64,000 nt of DNA. It comes from Pseudomonas migulae. Lineage in GTDB: Bacteria > Pseudomonadota > Gammaproteobacteria > Pseudomonadales > Pseudomonadaceae. Where the stretch lies: positions 2,501,501 through 2,565,500 of the forward strand of contig NZ_JALJWR010000001.1 of NCBI RefSeq assembly GCF_024169315.1, read 5' to 3'. Below the pieces are notes generated by a model. The model saw only the letters and a list, made by a program, of their open reading frames with translations. It had not been told where the DNA came from and searched no databases. Shown here in pieces: positions 38,277-47,911 of this stretch (its first letter is position 1; each line of letters starts with the position of its first letter). A program made the position numbers and the translations under genes.

Positions 38277-39707
38277 TCAAAGATTCAAACGTTTGCGCAA
38301 TGCCTGGACATAATTGCTCCACTCGTTGAGCACCTCTTGCTGGAACGGCGTTGCCGTAATGTTCAATTGGGCCGCGGCCTCTGCAAAAGTTTCCAGAGTA
38401 TTGGGCGCCCCCTTCTCGGGATCTGACAAACGCTGCTGACAGAATATTCGCCAGCGCTCTTGCTCTTCGAAATTCAACGTGTCGGGAAAGTTGCGTGCTC
38501 GATATCGAAACAATAATTCGGGTAAACGTTCATCATCGAAAGGCCATTGTTCCTTGGCTAATTGCGCCGGGTCAGCCGCTCGGACTTGCTCACAAAGGCG
38601 CCGATCCCGATCACCAATAAAACCATCGTATAACTGTTGCTCAGGGTCCTGGCTCTGGGTGAAATCTTCGCTGGAATAAATGGCCTGAACTTTATCCCGC
38701 CAAACTTGCTGTGCGTCACTTAGCCGCAGCGTGCGCTCCTGATATAACGCCATGTCCAGCCCCAGACGTTGCTGATCAACGGGGCGAAGTACCGACAGAG
38801 GCGCGACCACCGGACATTTGTTGATGTGGATAAGCTTGAGCGGCACCGGCAACTCGCCCTCGGCCAGATCATCACGCCGGGTATACAGGCGCTGACGCAA
38901 GGAGTCGGCGTCCAGATCAAGCAATCCCTGGGGATCCAGGTGCAGGTCACAGACAATCAACGCATTCTTGTTGCGCGGGTGCCAGGCCAATGGCAGCACC
39001 ACGCCAACGTAACTGCGTGCCGCCGAAAAGCGCCCGGAAATGTGCACCATCGGCTGTAACAGCCGAATCTGATCCATCACCTTCTGTTTACCGCGCAACT
39101 GAAACAGCCAGTCGTACAGCTTCGGCTGCTTCTCACGAATCAAACGTGCCAGCGCGATAGTCGCGCGAACGTCCGACAGCGCTTCGTGAGCATTGCCGTG
39201 ATCGATGCCATTGGCGGCGGTCAGGCGTTCGAGCTTGAGCGTGACCCGCCCTTCGTCATCCTTGGGCCAGACGAGGCCATCCGGACGCAAGGCATAGGCT
39301 GCGCGCACCACGTCGATCAAATCCCAACGACTGTTACCGCCCTGCCATTCGCGGGCATAGGGGTCGAAAAAATTGCGGTACAGGCTGTAACGAGTCATCT
39401 CGTCATCGAAGCGCAAGGTGTTGTAACCCGCGCCACACGTGCCCGGCGCCGCCAGTTGGGCATGCACCCGGGTCATGAAATCCGCTTCGCTCAAACCGCG
39501 CCCGGCCAATTGGCCCGGTGTGATCCCAGTGATTGCGCAGGCCGCCGGGTGCGGCAGGATGTCCTCACTGGGCTGGCAGTAAAGATTGACCGGCTCGTCT
39601 ATGACATTGAGATCGAAGTCAGTGCGAAGCCCCGCCACTTGCAGCGGACGGTCGCAACGGGGGTTGATGCCAGTGGTTTCATAGTCGTACCAGAAGATGG
39701 AGGTCAC
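38277..39707 (-). CDS. sbcB: Exodeoxyribonuclease I
   Basis: 476 residues, DEDDh-type 3'-5' exonuclease. The first motif is FWYDYETTGINPRCDRPLQ. The others include YNTLRFDDEMTRYSLYRNFFDPY and the His-containing third motif NAHEALSDVRATIALARLI. The Exo I C-terminal SH3-like and helical domains complete the usual length. It degrades single-stranded DNA in recombination and mismatch repair. It is convergent with mvaT and divergent from the RDD operon (184-bp gap). Confidence 0.96.
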   Translation of the reverse strand: MTSIFWYDYETTGINPRCDRPLQVAGLRTDFDLNVIDEPVNLYCQPSEDILPHPAACAITGITPGQLAGRGLSEADFMTRVHAQLAAPGTCGAGYNTLRFDDEMTRYSLYRNFFDPYAREWQGGNSRWDLIDVVRAAYALRPDGLVWPKDDEGRVTLKLERLTAANGIDHGNAHEALSDVRATIALARLIREKQPKLYDWLFQLRGKQKVMDQIRLLQPMVHISGRFSAARSYVGVVLPLAWHPRNKNALIVCDLHLDPQGLLDLDADSLRQRLYTRRDDLAEGELPVPLKLIHINKCPVVAPLSVLRPVDQQRLGLDMALYQERTLRLSDAQQVWRDKVQAIYSSEDFTQSQDPEQQLYDGFIGDRDRRLCEQVRAADPAQLAKEQWPFDDERLPELLFRYRARNFPDTLNFEEQERWRIFCQQRLSDPEKGAPNTLETFAEAAAQLNITATPFQQEVLNEWSNYVQALRKRLNL

Positions 39708-39891
39708 GGGCTATTCCTGAACTGAAGATCGGCGAAGTCTAGGCGTTTGCATCCCGCCCCGGCCAGCAATCTTGCATTCAATCACCTCTCGCCACGCACC
39801 GTGCAATACATAGTTATGTCGTTTTCCCCCAAGAGACTGCTAGCATCGGCCGGACAGAGAATCCCGATCAGGCCACATCATCAGGTTGCCC

Positions 39892-40617
39892 ATGCTCGAG
39901 ACCGCAGCACTGCCAAGGAAAGCGACGCTGTCCCCGCCACTGGATACGCGGTATCAGGTTGAAACGCCGGAAGGCATCGACCTGCCACTGCGCCCGGCCG
40001 GGTTGATGGTGCGTGCGCTGGCGTTCTCCATCGACCTCGGACTGCGCGGGTTGATTCTGGGCCTGCTGTTTATTGTCCTCGCGTTTCTGGGAAAACTCGG
40101 CGCCGGGCTGGGCTCGATCCTGCTGTTCGGGGTGAGCTGGTGGTACATGGTGCTGTTCGAGGTGCTCAATCAGGGGCGCTCGCCGGGCAAGCAATGGATG
40201 GGCCTGCGGGTGGTGCAGGACGATGGCACGCCGATCGGCTGGTCCGCGTCGTTGTTGCGCAACCTGCTGCGCTTTGTCGACCTGCTGCCGTTCGGCTATT
40301 TCCTCGGCGCCATCAGTTGCCTGCAACACCCCAGCTTCAAACGCCTCGGCGACCTCGCCGCCGGCACGCTGGTGATCTACCGCGAACAGCCGATCACCCG
40401 ACCCCAACTGCCTGACGCCGAGCCGCGGCGTCCGTCGTTTGCCCTGACGCTTCCCGAGCAACGCGCCATCCTCGGGTTTGCCGAACGCCAGGGTGAACTC
40501 TCCGAAGCACGGGTCACGGAGCTCGCGTCGATCCTCGCGCAACCGCTGAAGGTTTCAGCGCCACGCGCCGTGGCGGAACTCAATGGCATCGCCCGCGGTT
40601 TGTTGGGCCCCGCATGA
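39892..40617 (+). CDS. RDD family membrane protein
   Basis: 241 residues from the ATG at 39892, which has AGG 6 nt upstream. The RDD domain (about 20-165) has RPAGLMVRALAFSIDLGLRGLILG with the Arg and the two Asp that name the family. Three membrane helices are visible, including LLFIVLAFLGKLGAG and MVLFEVLNQGRSPGKQWMGLRV. A soluble C-terminal part follows. Function is unknown; a transport role has been suggested for some members. It is the first gene of a six-gene operon in which every junction overlaps. Confidence 0.88.
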   Translation: MLETAALPRKATLSPPLDTRYQVETPEGIDLPLRPAGLMVRALAFSIDLGLRGLILGLLFIVLAFLGKLGAGLGSILLFGVSWWYMVLFEVLNQGRSPGKQWMGLRVVQDDGTPIGWSASLLRNLLRFVDLLPFGYFLGAISCLQHPSFKRLGDLAAGTLVIYREQPITRPQLPDAEPRRPSFALTLPEQRAILGFAERQGELSEARVTELASILAQPLKVSAPRAVAELNGIARGLLGPA

Positions 40618-41591
40618 AGCAAAGTCTTTTCGAAAGTCGCCACAAGGCTGAATGGGCGCAATTTGCCCTTATGCTCGACAGGCTGGAACGGAACAAGGAC
40701 ACCTCTCGGATCGCCGGTTTTCCGAAAGACTATCGAAGACTCTGCCAGCATTTGGCCCTGGCCCGGGAGCGCGGCTACAGCAGTTTTCTGATCGACTCGT
40801 TGCAGCAACAGGTCCTGCGCGGGCACCAACAGCTTTATCAGCATCGCAGCCGATTGGGGGCCAACGCGCTTGGCTTCATCCTGGCGGATTTCCCGCGACT
40901 GGTACGTGAGCAGTGGCGTTTCGTCCTCGCCGCCAGCCTGATGTTTTTTGGCAGTCTGATCGGGTTTGCGTTGCTGGTGTATCTGTTCCCGGACCTGGTC
41001 TACAACCTGATCCCGGCCGAACAGGTCAACGAAATGCAAGGCATGTACGACCCAGTCGCCGGCCACCTAGGGCGCTCGGCGGAACGGGCGGCCAGTGAAG
41101 ACTGGGTGATGTTCGGTTTCTACATCATGCACAACATCGGCATTGCCTTTCAGACCTTTGCCAGCGGTTTGCTGTTTGGCCTGGGCAGCGCGTTTTTCCT
41201 GTTCTTCAATGGTTTGATGATCGGCGCGGTGGCCGGGCACTTGACCCAGATCGGCTACGGACAAACCTTCTGGTCGTTCGTGATCGGTCACGGTGCCTTC
41301 GAACTCAGCGCCATTGCCCTGGCGGGTGCCGCCGGCCTGCAACTGGGCTGGGCGTTGATTGCACCGGGGCGATTGCCGCGCGCCGAAGCCTTGCGCGTGG
41401 CGGCGCGCAAAAGCGTGCTGCTGATTTGCGGGGTCATGCTGTTTCTGTTGATCGCGGCCTTTATCGAAGCCTACTGGTCGTCGATGACCGCGCCTTCCCC
41501 GATGACCAAGTACCTGGTCGGCGCGGCGCTATGGTTTCTGGTCGCGATGTATCTGCTGTTTGCCGGACGGACCCGCCATGCGCCTGAGTGA
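40614..41591 (+). CDS. Stage II sporulation protein M-like membrane protein (SpoIIM/DUF95)
   Basis: 325 residues, start overlapping the RDD stop as ATGA. The N-terminal soluble helical part contains FESRHKAEWAQFALMLDRLERN. From about residue 100 there are five or six membrane helices (FVLAASLMFFGSLIGFALLVY, IMHNIGIAFQTFASGLLFGLGSAFF and others). HNIGIAFQTFASG is the family signature. Pseudomonads do not sporulate, so the name is historical. In B. subtilis SpoIIM is part of a peptidoglycan-remodelling complex, which makes an envelope role plausible here. Confidence 0.88.
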   Translation: MKQSLFESRHKAEWAQFALMLDRLERNKDTSRIAGFPKDYRRLCQHLALARERGYSSFLIDSLQQQVLRGHQQLYQHRSRLGANALGFILADFPRLVREQWRFVLAASLMFFGSLIGFALLVYLFPDLVYNLIPAEQVNEMQGMYDPVAGHLGRSAERAASEDWVMFGFYIMHNIGIAFQTFASGLLFGLGSAFFLFFNGLMIGAVAGHLTQIGYGQTFWSFVIGHGAFELSAIALAGAAGLQLGWALIAPGRLPRAEALRVAARKSVLLICGVMLFLLIAAFIEAYWSSMTAPSPMTKYLVGAALWFLVAMYLLFAGRTRHAPE

Positions 41592-43122
41592 CGCGACCGT
41601 GGTGATCCGCCCTCGAACCACCTGGGAAGCCATGGACCTGGGGGTGTTGCTGAGCCAGCGGCACCGACGCCTGCTGATGACCAGTTGGGCCATCGTGACC
41701 CTGCCGGTTTTTGCCCTGCTCACCTTGCTGCTGTGGGATTCCCCCTCCCTCGCCGCGTTCATCTTCTGGTGGCTGAAGCCCGCGTTCGAGCGCCTGCCGC
41801 TGTACATCCTGTCCAAAGCAATGTTCGGTGAAACGCCCACGCTGAAACAGGCACTGCGCCAATGGCCAAGACTGCTCAAACCACAATTGCTGGCCAGCCT
41901 GACCTGGCGACGCTTGAGCTTGAGTCGCAGTTTCCTGTTGCCGGTGGTGCAACTCGAAGGCCTGAGCGGTCAGGCACGACAACAGCGCTTGCAGGTGCTG
42001 TTGCAACGCGACGGCGGTGCGGCGCGCTGGTTGACGATCATCGGCGTGCATCTGGAAAGCGCGCTGTGGATCGGCCTGATGGTGCTGTTCTACCTGCTCC
42101 TGCCGCCACAAGTCGAACTCGACTGGAGCTGGCAGACGTTGCTGTCCGCCGCCACACAGGACTGGCGCTGGCTGGAGCACCTGACGAATGCGTTTTACGT
42201 GTTGGTGCTGGTGGTGTGGGAACCGATCTACGTGGCCTGCGGCTTCAGTCTTTATCTGAATCGACGCACGATTCTTGAAGCGTGGGACATCGAACTGGTG
42301 TTCCGCCGCCTGCGCCAACGGGTGAGCAGTGCCGCCGTCACGCTACTGCTGGCAGCTTTTCTGTTAATGCCAACCGGGCAAAACCTCTGGGCCGCCGAAC
42401 CGGCCATTGCCCCCGACAGTGCACGCCTGCTGGACCAGCCACTGACCAGCCAGGCGTCCCGGGACAGCATCAAGGCGATCCTCGATCAACCGCCGTTCAA
42501 GAACAAGGAAACGGTCACGCGCTATCGTTTTGGCGAGGACAAGCCATCCGCCGAAACGTCTGACGATGGCAAAGCCCCCGAATGGCTGAAGGCCCTGTTC
42601 AAGTTGCTGGATAACCAGCGCTTCGGTGCGCTGGCGACCTTGATTGAAGTGCTGCTGTGGGGCGCCGTCATCGGTGCGATCGGTGTGTTGATCTGGCGTT
42701 ACCGGGAATGGTTGCAGGCCTTCGTCAGTCGTCGACCGGCGTTGAAGGGCAAAGTCGCGCGGCCGTTACCGCAACAGGCATTCGGCCTGGACCTGAACCG
42801 CGAAACCCTGCCCCAGGACATTGCCGCCAGCGCCGAAAGCCTGTGGCAATCCAACCCTCGTGAAGCACTCGGATTGCTCTACCGCGCCTTGCTCAGCCAC
42901 TTGCTGCACGATTACAACATGGCGCTGAAACCCGCTGACACCGAAGGCCAGGTGCTGGAACGCGTCGAGCAACTGCAACAACCCGCCCTGTTGGCCTTCA
43001 GCAAAAACCTGACCGGGCACTGGCAGAACATGGCCTACGGGCATCGCCTGCCACCGGCGCATTTGCAACAGGAACTGTGTGACGGCTGGCGGACCTTGTT
43101 CGGCCCCGGAGCGTCACGTTGA
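41578..43122 (+). CDS. DUF4129-domain membrane protein
   Basis: 514 residues from the ATG at 41578, 14 nt inside the end of the SpoIIM-like gene. Several membrane helices lie in the first 260 residues and around 357-380 (ATLIEVLLWGAVIGAIGVLIWRY). The C-terminal DUF4129 domain is soluble, with SLWQSNPREALGLLYRALLSHLLHDYNMALKPADTEGQVL. A similar C-terminal domain is fused to transglutaminases in other proteins. It probably works with the MoxR/DUF58 proteins at the membrane; the activity is unknown. Confidence 0.82.
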   Translation: MRLSDATVVIRPRTTWEAMDLGVLLSQRHRRLLMTSWAIVTLPVFALLTLLLWDSPSLAAFIFWWLKPAFERLPLYILSKAMFGETPTLKQALRQWPRLLKPQLLASLTWRRLSLSRSFLLPVVQLEGLSGQARQQRLQVLLQRDGGAARWLTIIGVHLESALWIGLMVLFYLLLPPQVELDWSWQTLLSAATQDWRWLEHLTNAFYVLVLVVWEPIYVACGFSLYLNRRTILEAWDIELVFRRLRQRVSSAAVTLLLAAFLLMPTGQNLWAAEPAIAPDSARLLDQPLTSQASRDSIKAILDQPPFKNKETVTRYRFGEDKPSAETSDDGKAPEWLKALFKLLDNQRFGALATLIEVLLWGAVIGAIGVLIWRYREWLQAFVSRRPALKGKVARPLPQQAFGLDLNRETLPQDIAASAESLWQSNPREALGLLYRALLSHLLHDYNMALKPADTEGQVLERVEQLQQPALLAFSKNLTGHWQNMAYGHRLPPAHLQQELCDGWRTLFGPGASR

Positions 43123-44282
43123 ACCGGCGTCTATGGCTTGTAGCCGGCGTATGCATCGCGCTGCTGTTGGGCGCGCTGAGTATTTATCTGTACACCAAGG
43201 CAACGCCCTACCCGGCAGACATCGATCACGGCCCTTCGCCCGAAGCCCAGGCCAACCCTTATCTGGCCGCCGAACATTTCCTGCGCAAACAGGGCCTGAC
43301 CGTCAGCCATGCCAACAGCCTCGATATCCTGCCCACGCTGGAGCCTCGGCAACGCACCCTGTTGTTGCTCGGCGACCGCTCCGGCATGACCCCGCGCCAG
43401 ATCGATCAAGTGCTGAACTGGACCCGCGCCGGCGGACGTCTTCTATTCATCGCCGAGTCGTTATGGGATGAAAAACTGGGCCAGAGCAATGACCTGTTGC
43501 TCGACCGGGTGCAGCTGCATCAGTCATTGAGCAAAGACCTCAAGGACCCGCCGCCCGACATCGGCAAGGACCCCTACCCCAAACTGACCAAGCTGTACCT
43601 CGAGGACGAAGACGCGCCGGCCTACGCCACCTTCGATACCGCGTTCCATCTCGAAGACCCGAAAAATCTCGCGCAAGCCTGGGCCAACAGCGCCAAGGCC
43701 ACGCACATGATGCAGCTGAACCACGGGCTCGGTTCGATCATCGTGGTCACCGACGCCGACCTGTGGAAAACCCCGGCCATCGACCAGTACGACAACGCCT
43801 GGCTGCTCTGGTACCTGACCGCAGACACGAACGTGACCCTGCTGTTCAACACCGACCACGACAGCCTGCTGACCTTGTTGCTGCGTAACTTCCCCCAGGC
43901 GCTGGTTGCCCTCGTCGCCCTGATCGGCCTTTGCCTGTGGCATGTCGGCGTGCGTCATGGGCCGTTGATCGAACCCGCCCCGAGAGCTCGTCGGCAACTC
44001 CACGAGCACCTGCGAGCCAGCGCCGATTTCATGTGGCGCCGCACCGGTCAAGACAGCCTGTTGCAAGCCTTGCAGCACGACATCCTGCGCCGGGTGCGGC
44101 GCCGTCACCCCGGTTTTGAACAACTCGGCGTCGCCGAACAATGGCTGGTGCTCGCACGCCTGAGCGGCCAACCCACACGCGCTATCAGCCAGGCCATGAG
44201 CCCGCGACCGAAGCAACGGCTTTCCAGCGTTGAATTCAGTCGTCAGGTCGCTCACCTGCAAACCTTGAGGAACGCCTTATGA
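43119..44282 (+). CDS. DUF4350-domain membrane protein
   Basis: 387 residues. The start codon is TTG, overlapping the previous stop as TTGA. One N-terminal membrane helix (LWLVAGVCIALLLGALSIYLY) leads to a periplasmic-type alpha/beta domain. That domain has YLAAEHFLRKQGLTVSHA and LLLLGDRSGMTPRQIDQVLNWTRAGGRLLFIAE, the DUF4350/GATase-like pattern. A second helix is at about 262-280 (LVALVALIGLCLWHVGV), followed by a cytoplasmic tail. No catalytic residues can be assigned. Confidence 0.82.
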   Translation: MNRRLWLVAGVCIALLLGALSIYLYTKATPYPADIDHGPSPEAQANPYLAAEHFLRKQGLTVSHANSLDILPTLEPRQRTLLLLGDRSGMTPRQIDQVLNWTRAGGRLLFIAESLWDEKLGQSNDLLLDRVQLHQSLSKDLKDPPPDIGKDPYPKLTKLYLEDEDAPAYATFDTAFHLEDPKNLAQAWANSAKATHMMQLNHGLGSIIVVTDADLWKTPAIDQYDNAWLLWYLTADTNVTLLFNTDHDSLLTLLLRNFPQALVALVALIGLCLWHVGVRHGPLIEPAPRARRQLHEHLRASADFMWRRTGQDSLLQALQHDILRRVRRRHPGFEQLGVAEQWLVLARLSGQPTRAISQAMSPRPKQRLSSVEFSRQVAHLQTLRNAL

Positions 44283-45280
44283 GTGAACAGATCGAGCCCG
44301 GTTCACCGAGCCACGCCGCACAGCAACGCCAGCGCGCCAGTCAGCTGGCCCAAGCGGTAAGGGCTGAACTGCGAAAAGCCGTGATCGGCCAGAACACGGT
44401 GATCGACGACGTGCTCACCGCGCTGATTGCCGGCGGCCACGTGTTGCTCGAAGGGGTACCGGGGCTGGGCAAGACCTTGTTGGTGCGCGCCCTCGCCCGT
44501 TGCTTTGGCGGCGAATTCGCGCGCATCCAGTTCACCCCGGACCTGATGCCCAGCGATGTCACCGGGCACGCGGTGTACGACCTGCAGACCGAGCAATTCA
44601 AACTGCGCAAAGGCCCATTGTTTACCAACCTGCTGCTCGCCGACGAAATCAACCGCGCCCCGGCGAAAACCCAGGCGGCATTGCTTGAAGCCATGCAGGA
44701 ACGGCAGGTCACCCTCGAAGGCCGGGCCCTGCCCATCGCGCAACCGTTCATGGTGCTGGCCACGCAAAACCCTATCGAACAGGAAGGGACGTATCCCCTG
44801 CCGGAAGCCGAGCTGGATCGCTTCATGCTCAAGGTGCGCATGGACTACCCCGACGCCGATCAGGAGCTGGACATGGTGCGCCAGGTCAGCCGCTCGACCC
44901 GCGCCGACATGCTTGATGTGCAACCGCTGCGCACCGTGTTGCAAGCCAAGGACGTGCTGGCACTGCAACGCATCGCCAGCGATCTGCCGCTGGATGATCA
45001 GGTCCTCGATTACGCCGTACGGCTGGCACGCACCACCCGTAGCTGGCCCGGCCTGACCCTCGGTGCCGGGCCTCGTGCCTCCATTGCGCTGGTGCGCTGC
45101 GCTCGGGCGCGCGCCTTGTTGCGCGGCGGCGAATTCGTGATTCCGGATGACATAAAGGGCTGCGCGCTGGCGGTGTTGCGCCATCGCGTACGCATCGCAC
45201 CGGAGCTGGATATCGAAGGGCTGGAGGTCGATCACGTGCTGCAGCAATTGCTCGATCAAGTACCGGCGCCGCGCTTGTGA
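44279..45280 (+). CDS. MoxR-family AAA+ ATPase
   Basis: 333 residues, start overlapping the previous stop as ATGA. Walker A is EGVPGLGKTLLVRAL, Walker B is NLLLADEINRAPAKTQAALLEAMQE, and sensor 1 is VLATQNPIEQEGTYPLPEAELDRFM. A lid domain (DDQVLDYAVRLARTTRSWPGL) ends the protein. MoxR ATPases act as chaperones that mature or activate protein complexes with partner vWA-like proteins; here the partner is probably the DUF58 protein encoded next. Confidence 0.93.
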   Translation: MSEQIEPGSPSHAAQQRQRASQLAQAVRAELRKAVIGQNTVIDDVLTALIAGGHVLLEGVPGLGKTLLVRALARCFGGEFARIQFTPDLMPSDVTGHAVYDLQTEQFKLRKGPLFTNLLLADEINRAPAKTQAALLEAMQERQVTLEGRALPIAQPFMVLATQNPIEQEGTYPLPEAELDRFMLKVRMDYPDADQELDMVRQVSRSTRADMLDVQPLRTVLQAKDVLALQRIASDLPLDDQVLDYAVRLARTTRSWPGLTLGAGPRASIALVRCARARALLRGGEFVIPDDIKGCALAVLRHRVRIAPELDIEGLEVDHVLQQLLDQVPAPRL

Positions 45281-46608
45281 AACCCTCGCGCCTGCTGCTG
45301 ATCTGGTTGGCACTGCTGCTGGCCATTGGCATCGTGCTCGGCACATTGCGGGCGCTGGACATCGCCGTTCCATCAACGCTGTTGTCGATCAACTGGGGCT
45401 TGCTGCTGGCGTTACTGGCGCTGGCGATACTCGATGCTATCCGCCTTAAACGCCAGCCCTCACCCCGGATAACCAGACAAATGCCCGGCAGCCTGGCGCT
45501 CGGCCGCTGGAGCGAAGTGCAACTGGAGGTCGAGCATGACTTCCCCCAGCCGCTGACTGTGCGGATTTTCGACCACGTACCCGACGGCCTGAGTTTCGAT
45601 AACCTTCCCCTGTCCGTCGAGCTTCAACCGGACCGGCACACCCGGATCGGCTATCGCCTGCGTCCACTCAAGCGCGGTCACTTCACCTTCGAACACTGCG
45701 AAATCAACCTGCCGAGCCCAATGGGCCTGTGGTCGGACAAACGCCTGCCAAATGTGCCCGATCAAACCCGCGTGTACCCCGATTTCGCCCGCCTCTATGG
45801 CGGCCAACTGTTGGCCGTGGACAACTGGCTCAGCCAGCTCGGCGTGCGCCAGCAGCAACGACGCGGCCTGGGCCTGGAGTTTCATCAACTGCGTGAGTTT
45901 CGCGAAGGCGACAGCCTGCGCCAGATAGACTGGAAGGCCACCGCCCGCCAGCGCACGCCGATCGCGCGGGAGTACCAGGATGAACGCGACCAGCAAATCA
46001 TCTTCATGCTCGACTGCGGGCGGCGCATGCGTACCCAGGACGGAGAACTGGCGCATTTCGATCACGCGCTCAATGCCTGTCTGTTACTGAGCTACATCGC
46101 CCTGCGCCAGGGTGATGCGGTGGGGCTCAGCACCTTTGCGGTCGAGCAACCGCGCTATCTCGCCCCCGTGAAAGGTGCCGGGCAACTTAACGTATTGCTC
46201 AACACCGTCTATGACCTGACCAGCACCCAGCGCAGCGCCGACTATCAAGCCGCGGCGACTCAACTGCTGGCCCGGCAAAAGCGTCGCGCGCTGGTGGTGC
46301 TGGTGACCAACCTGCGGGACGAAGACGATGAGGAACTGCTGACTGCCGTCAAACGCCTGAGCAAGCAGCATCGGGTATTGGTCACGAGCCTGCGCGAGGA
46401 CGTACTCGACAGCCTGCGTCAGTCAACCGTGCAAACCTTGTCCGAAGCGCTGGTCTATTGCGGGACGGTGGACTTCTTGAATGCACGGGCCGAACTTCAT
46501 GAACGGCTCAATGCCCATGGCGTACCGGTGCTGGATGCAAGCACTCATGAACTGGGCGCCGCGCTGGTGACGCGGTATCTGGAATGGAAGAAGGCCGGGG
46601 TGTTTTAG
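45277..46608 (+). CDS. DUF58-domain protein, MoxR partner
   Basis: 443 residues. The start is GTG overlapping the previous stop as GTGA. Two N-terminal membrane helices (LLLIWLALLLAIGIVLGTL and INWGLLLALLALAILDAI) precede an Ig-like region. The DUF58 core has EFREGDSLRQIDWKATARQRTPIAREYQDERDQQIIFMLDCGRRM. The vWA-like MIDAS position is the DUF58 form DCGRR rather than DXSXS. It is the last gene of the operon and is followed by a REPIN. Confidence 0.88.
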   Translation: MKPSRLLLIWLALLLAIGIVLGTLRALDIAVPSTLLSINWGLLLALLALAILDAIRLKRQPSPRITRQMPGSLALGRWSEVQLEVEHDFPQPLTVRIFDHVPDGLSFDNLPLSVELQPDRHTRIGYRLRPLKRGHFTFEHCEINLPSPMGLWSDKRLPNVPDQTRVYPDFARLYGGQLLAVDNWLSQLGVRQQQRRGLGLEFHQLREFREGDSLRQIDWKATARQRTPIAREYQDERDQQIIFMLDCGRRMRTQDGELAHFDHALNACLLLSYIALRQGDAVGLSTFAVEQPRYLAPVKGAGQLNVLLNTVYDLTSTQRSADYQAAATQLLARQKRRALVVLVTNLRDEDDEELLTAVKRLSKQHRVLVTSLREDVLDSLRQSTVQTLSEALVYCGTVDFLNARAELHERLNAHGVPVLDASTHELGAALVTRYLEWKKAGVF

Positions 46609-46636
46609 TGGCGGTACTATTTATTGCCTGTACCGA

Positions 46637-46735
46637 CGCCATCGCGGGCAAGCCCGCTCCCACAAGGTTTTATGGCGATCACATAATGTGTGAACACCCC
46701 GAAACACTGTGGGAGCGGGCTTGCCCGCGATGGCG
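46637..46735. repeat. REPIN-type inverted repeat
   Basis: GCCATCGCGGGCAAGCCCGC near 46638 and TGTGGGAGCGGGCTTGCCCG near 46708 in inverted orientation. It lies between the convergent DUF58 and PilZ genes. Confidence 0.9.
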
Positions 46736-46756
46736 ATTGTAAATACACCACCGTCG

Positions 46757-47116
46757 TCAGGCAGACGCCGGCAACGGCTGAAAACTGAAGTACTGCTTCA
46801 ATGCCTCCACCAATTGCCCGTACTCCGGCGGTGCCCGTTGCAGGCTGAACCCGGCGTCGTAATGGTGGGGGGTTGCGTCTTCATGGCACCACAGGCAACA
46901 GGCCTTGAGGTCGATCACCTGCTGACAACCATCGGCCATGGGGATTTTCAGGCGCAAATCGAAATCGGCGCCGATCATCATTGGCAACTGACTAATCAGC
47001 ATCAGTCCGTCTTCAGAGACATTGCCCAGAAAGCCAATCGGTTTGTCGGTGACGCTGTTGAACACTTTCAGAAAATACGGCAGTTGATGCCGCTCGATCC
47101 GGCGGTCAGTGAACAT
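46757..47116 (-). CDS. PilZ-domain protein
   Basis: 119 residues from the ATG at 47116 (MFTDRRIERHQLPYFLKVFN); an open frame continues 42 codons upstream but has no family resemblance. The PilZ pattern is RRIERHQLPYFLKV, with the RxxxR-type N-terminal loop, followed by LGNVSEDGLMLISQ, which takes the place of the (D/N)xSxxG motif. These are the c-di-GMP contacts, so it is a candidate c-di-GMP effector near the diguanylate cyclase at 52745-53863. No clear Shine-Dalgarno is seen. Confidence 0.83.
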   Translation of the reverse strand: MFTDRRIERHQLPYFLKVFNSVTDKPIGFLGNVSEDGLMLISQLPMMIGADFDLRLKIPMADGCQQVIDLKACCLWCHEDATPHHYDAGFSLQRAPPEYGQLVEALKQYFSFQPLPASA

Positions 47117-47361
47117 GCGCAATACGCCCAGCAAGGCCCTTAAGCAGGACCGCACTAATGCTTCGGAACGGGCCTGCCTGCCTTTATCAAACAAAGGCCA
47201 GGCAATGGGCGCGCTCTCCCCGATCCCGGTGCGACAGTCCATGAAGCCGCTGTCGCTTACTCCTGCCGATCACAGGTGTTACGTCGGTTTAGAAACCAGG
47301 CTCTAAACCGGTTTATTCGACTATAGCTCACCACCGCGGGCGGGCCAGCGGTTGAACGCAA

Positions 47362-47739
47362 TCAGAACCGGGTCGGACGAACCACGGCGGCCGAGCTGCG
47401 CAGTGGGTAATGACCCAGCGACTGCAAGGTTTCCAGGCGGGCGCGGGCGCGGTAGGCGTACTCGCTTTGCGGGTACGAGGCCATGATGAACTGGTAGGTC
47501 TGCGCCGCATCGACAAACAGTTTTTGCCGCTCCAGGCACAATCCGCGCAGCATCGACACTTCCGGCCACACATAAGACCGTGCACGGCTGGCGCGTTCGA
47601 CTTTGGACAGTTCAAGCGTCACTTGCTCGCAATTGCCACGGTCGTAAGCCTTGTAGGCATTATTCAAATGATGGTTCATCGAAAAACGGGTGCAGCCCAC
47701 AACACTGAGGGCAAGGATGGCTATGAGCACGAATCGCAT
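47362..47739 (-). CDS. TPR-like lipoprotein of unknown function
   Basis: 125 residues. The N-terminus is a lipoprotein signal peptide with lipobox LSVVGC (Cys16). The mature part contains two TPR-like helical pairs (HHLNNAYKAYDRGNCEQVTLELSKV and MLRGLCLERQKLFVDAAQTYQFIMASYPQSEYAYRARARLETL). It should be exported and acylated. It is divergent from pykA and may be involved in envelope assembly, but nothing specific can be said. Confidence 0.8.
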   Translation of the reverse strand: MRFVLIAILALSVVGCTRFSMNHHLNNAYKAYDRGNCEQVTLELSKVERASRARSYVWPEVSMLRGLCLERQKLFVDAAQTYQFIMASYPQSEYAYRARARLETLQSLGHYPLRSSAAVVRPTRF

Positions 47740-47911
47740 GGGGGTTCTCCTGTCTTGAGCTCTTTATCGACCCGTTGGCGGAAATCTTCAGGCTGCCAGT
47801 AACCAAAAGTGTTCGTTTAAAGAAAGAAGCGAATAAGTAGTGCAAACGAACAATGACTACAACCGGAGAGCATAGTAGCCTCACTCAGCGCTTGAACTCA
47901 GGAGTCTTTGC

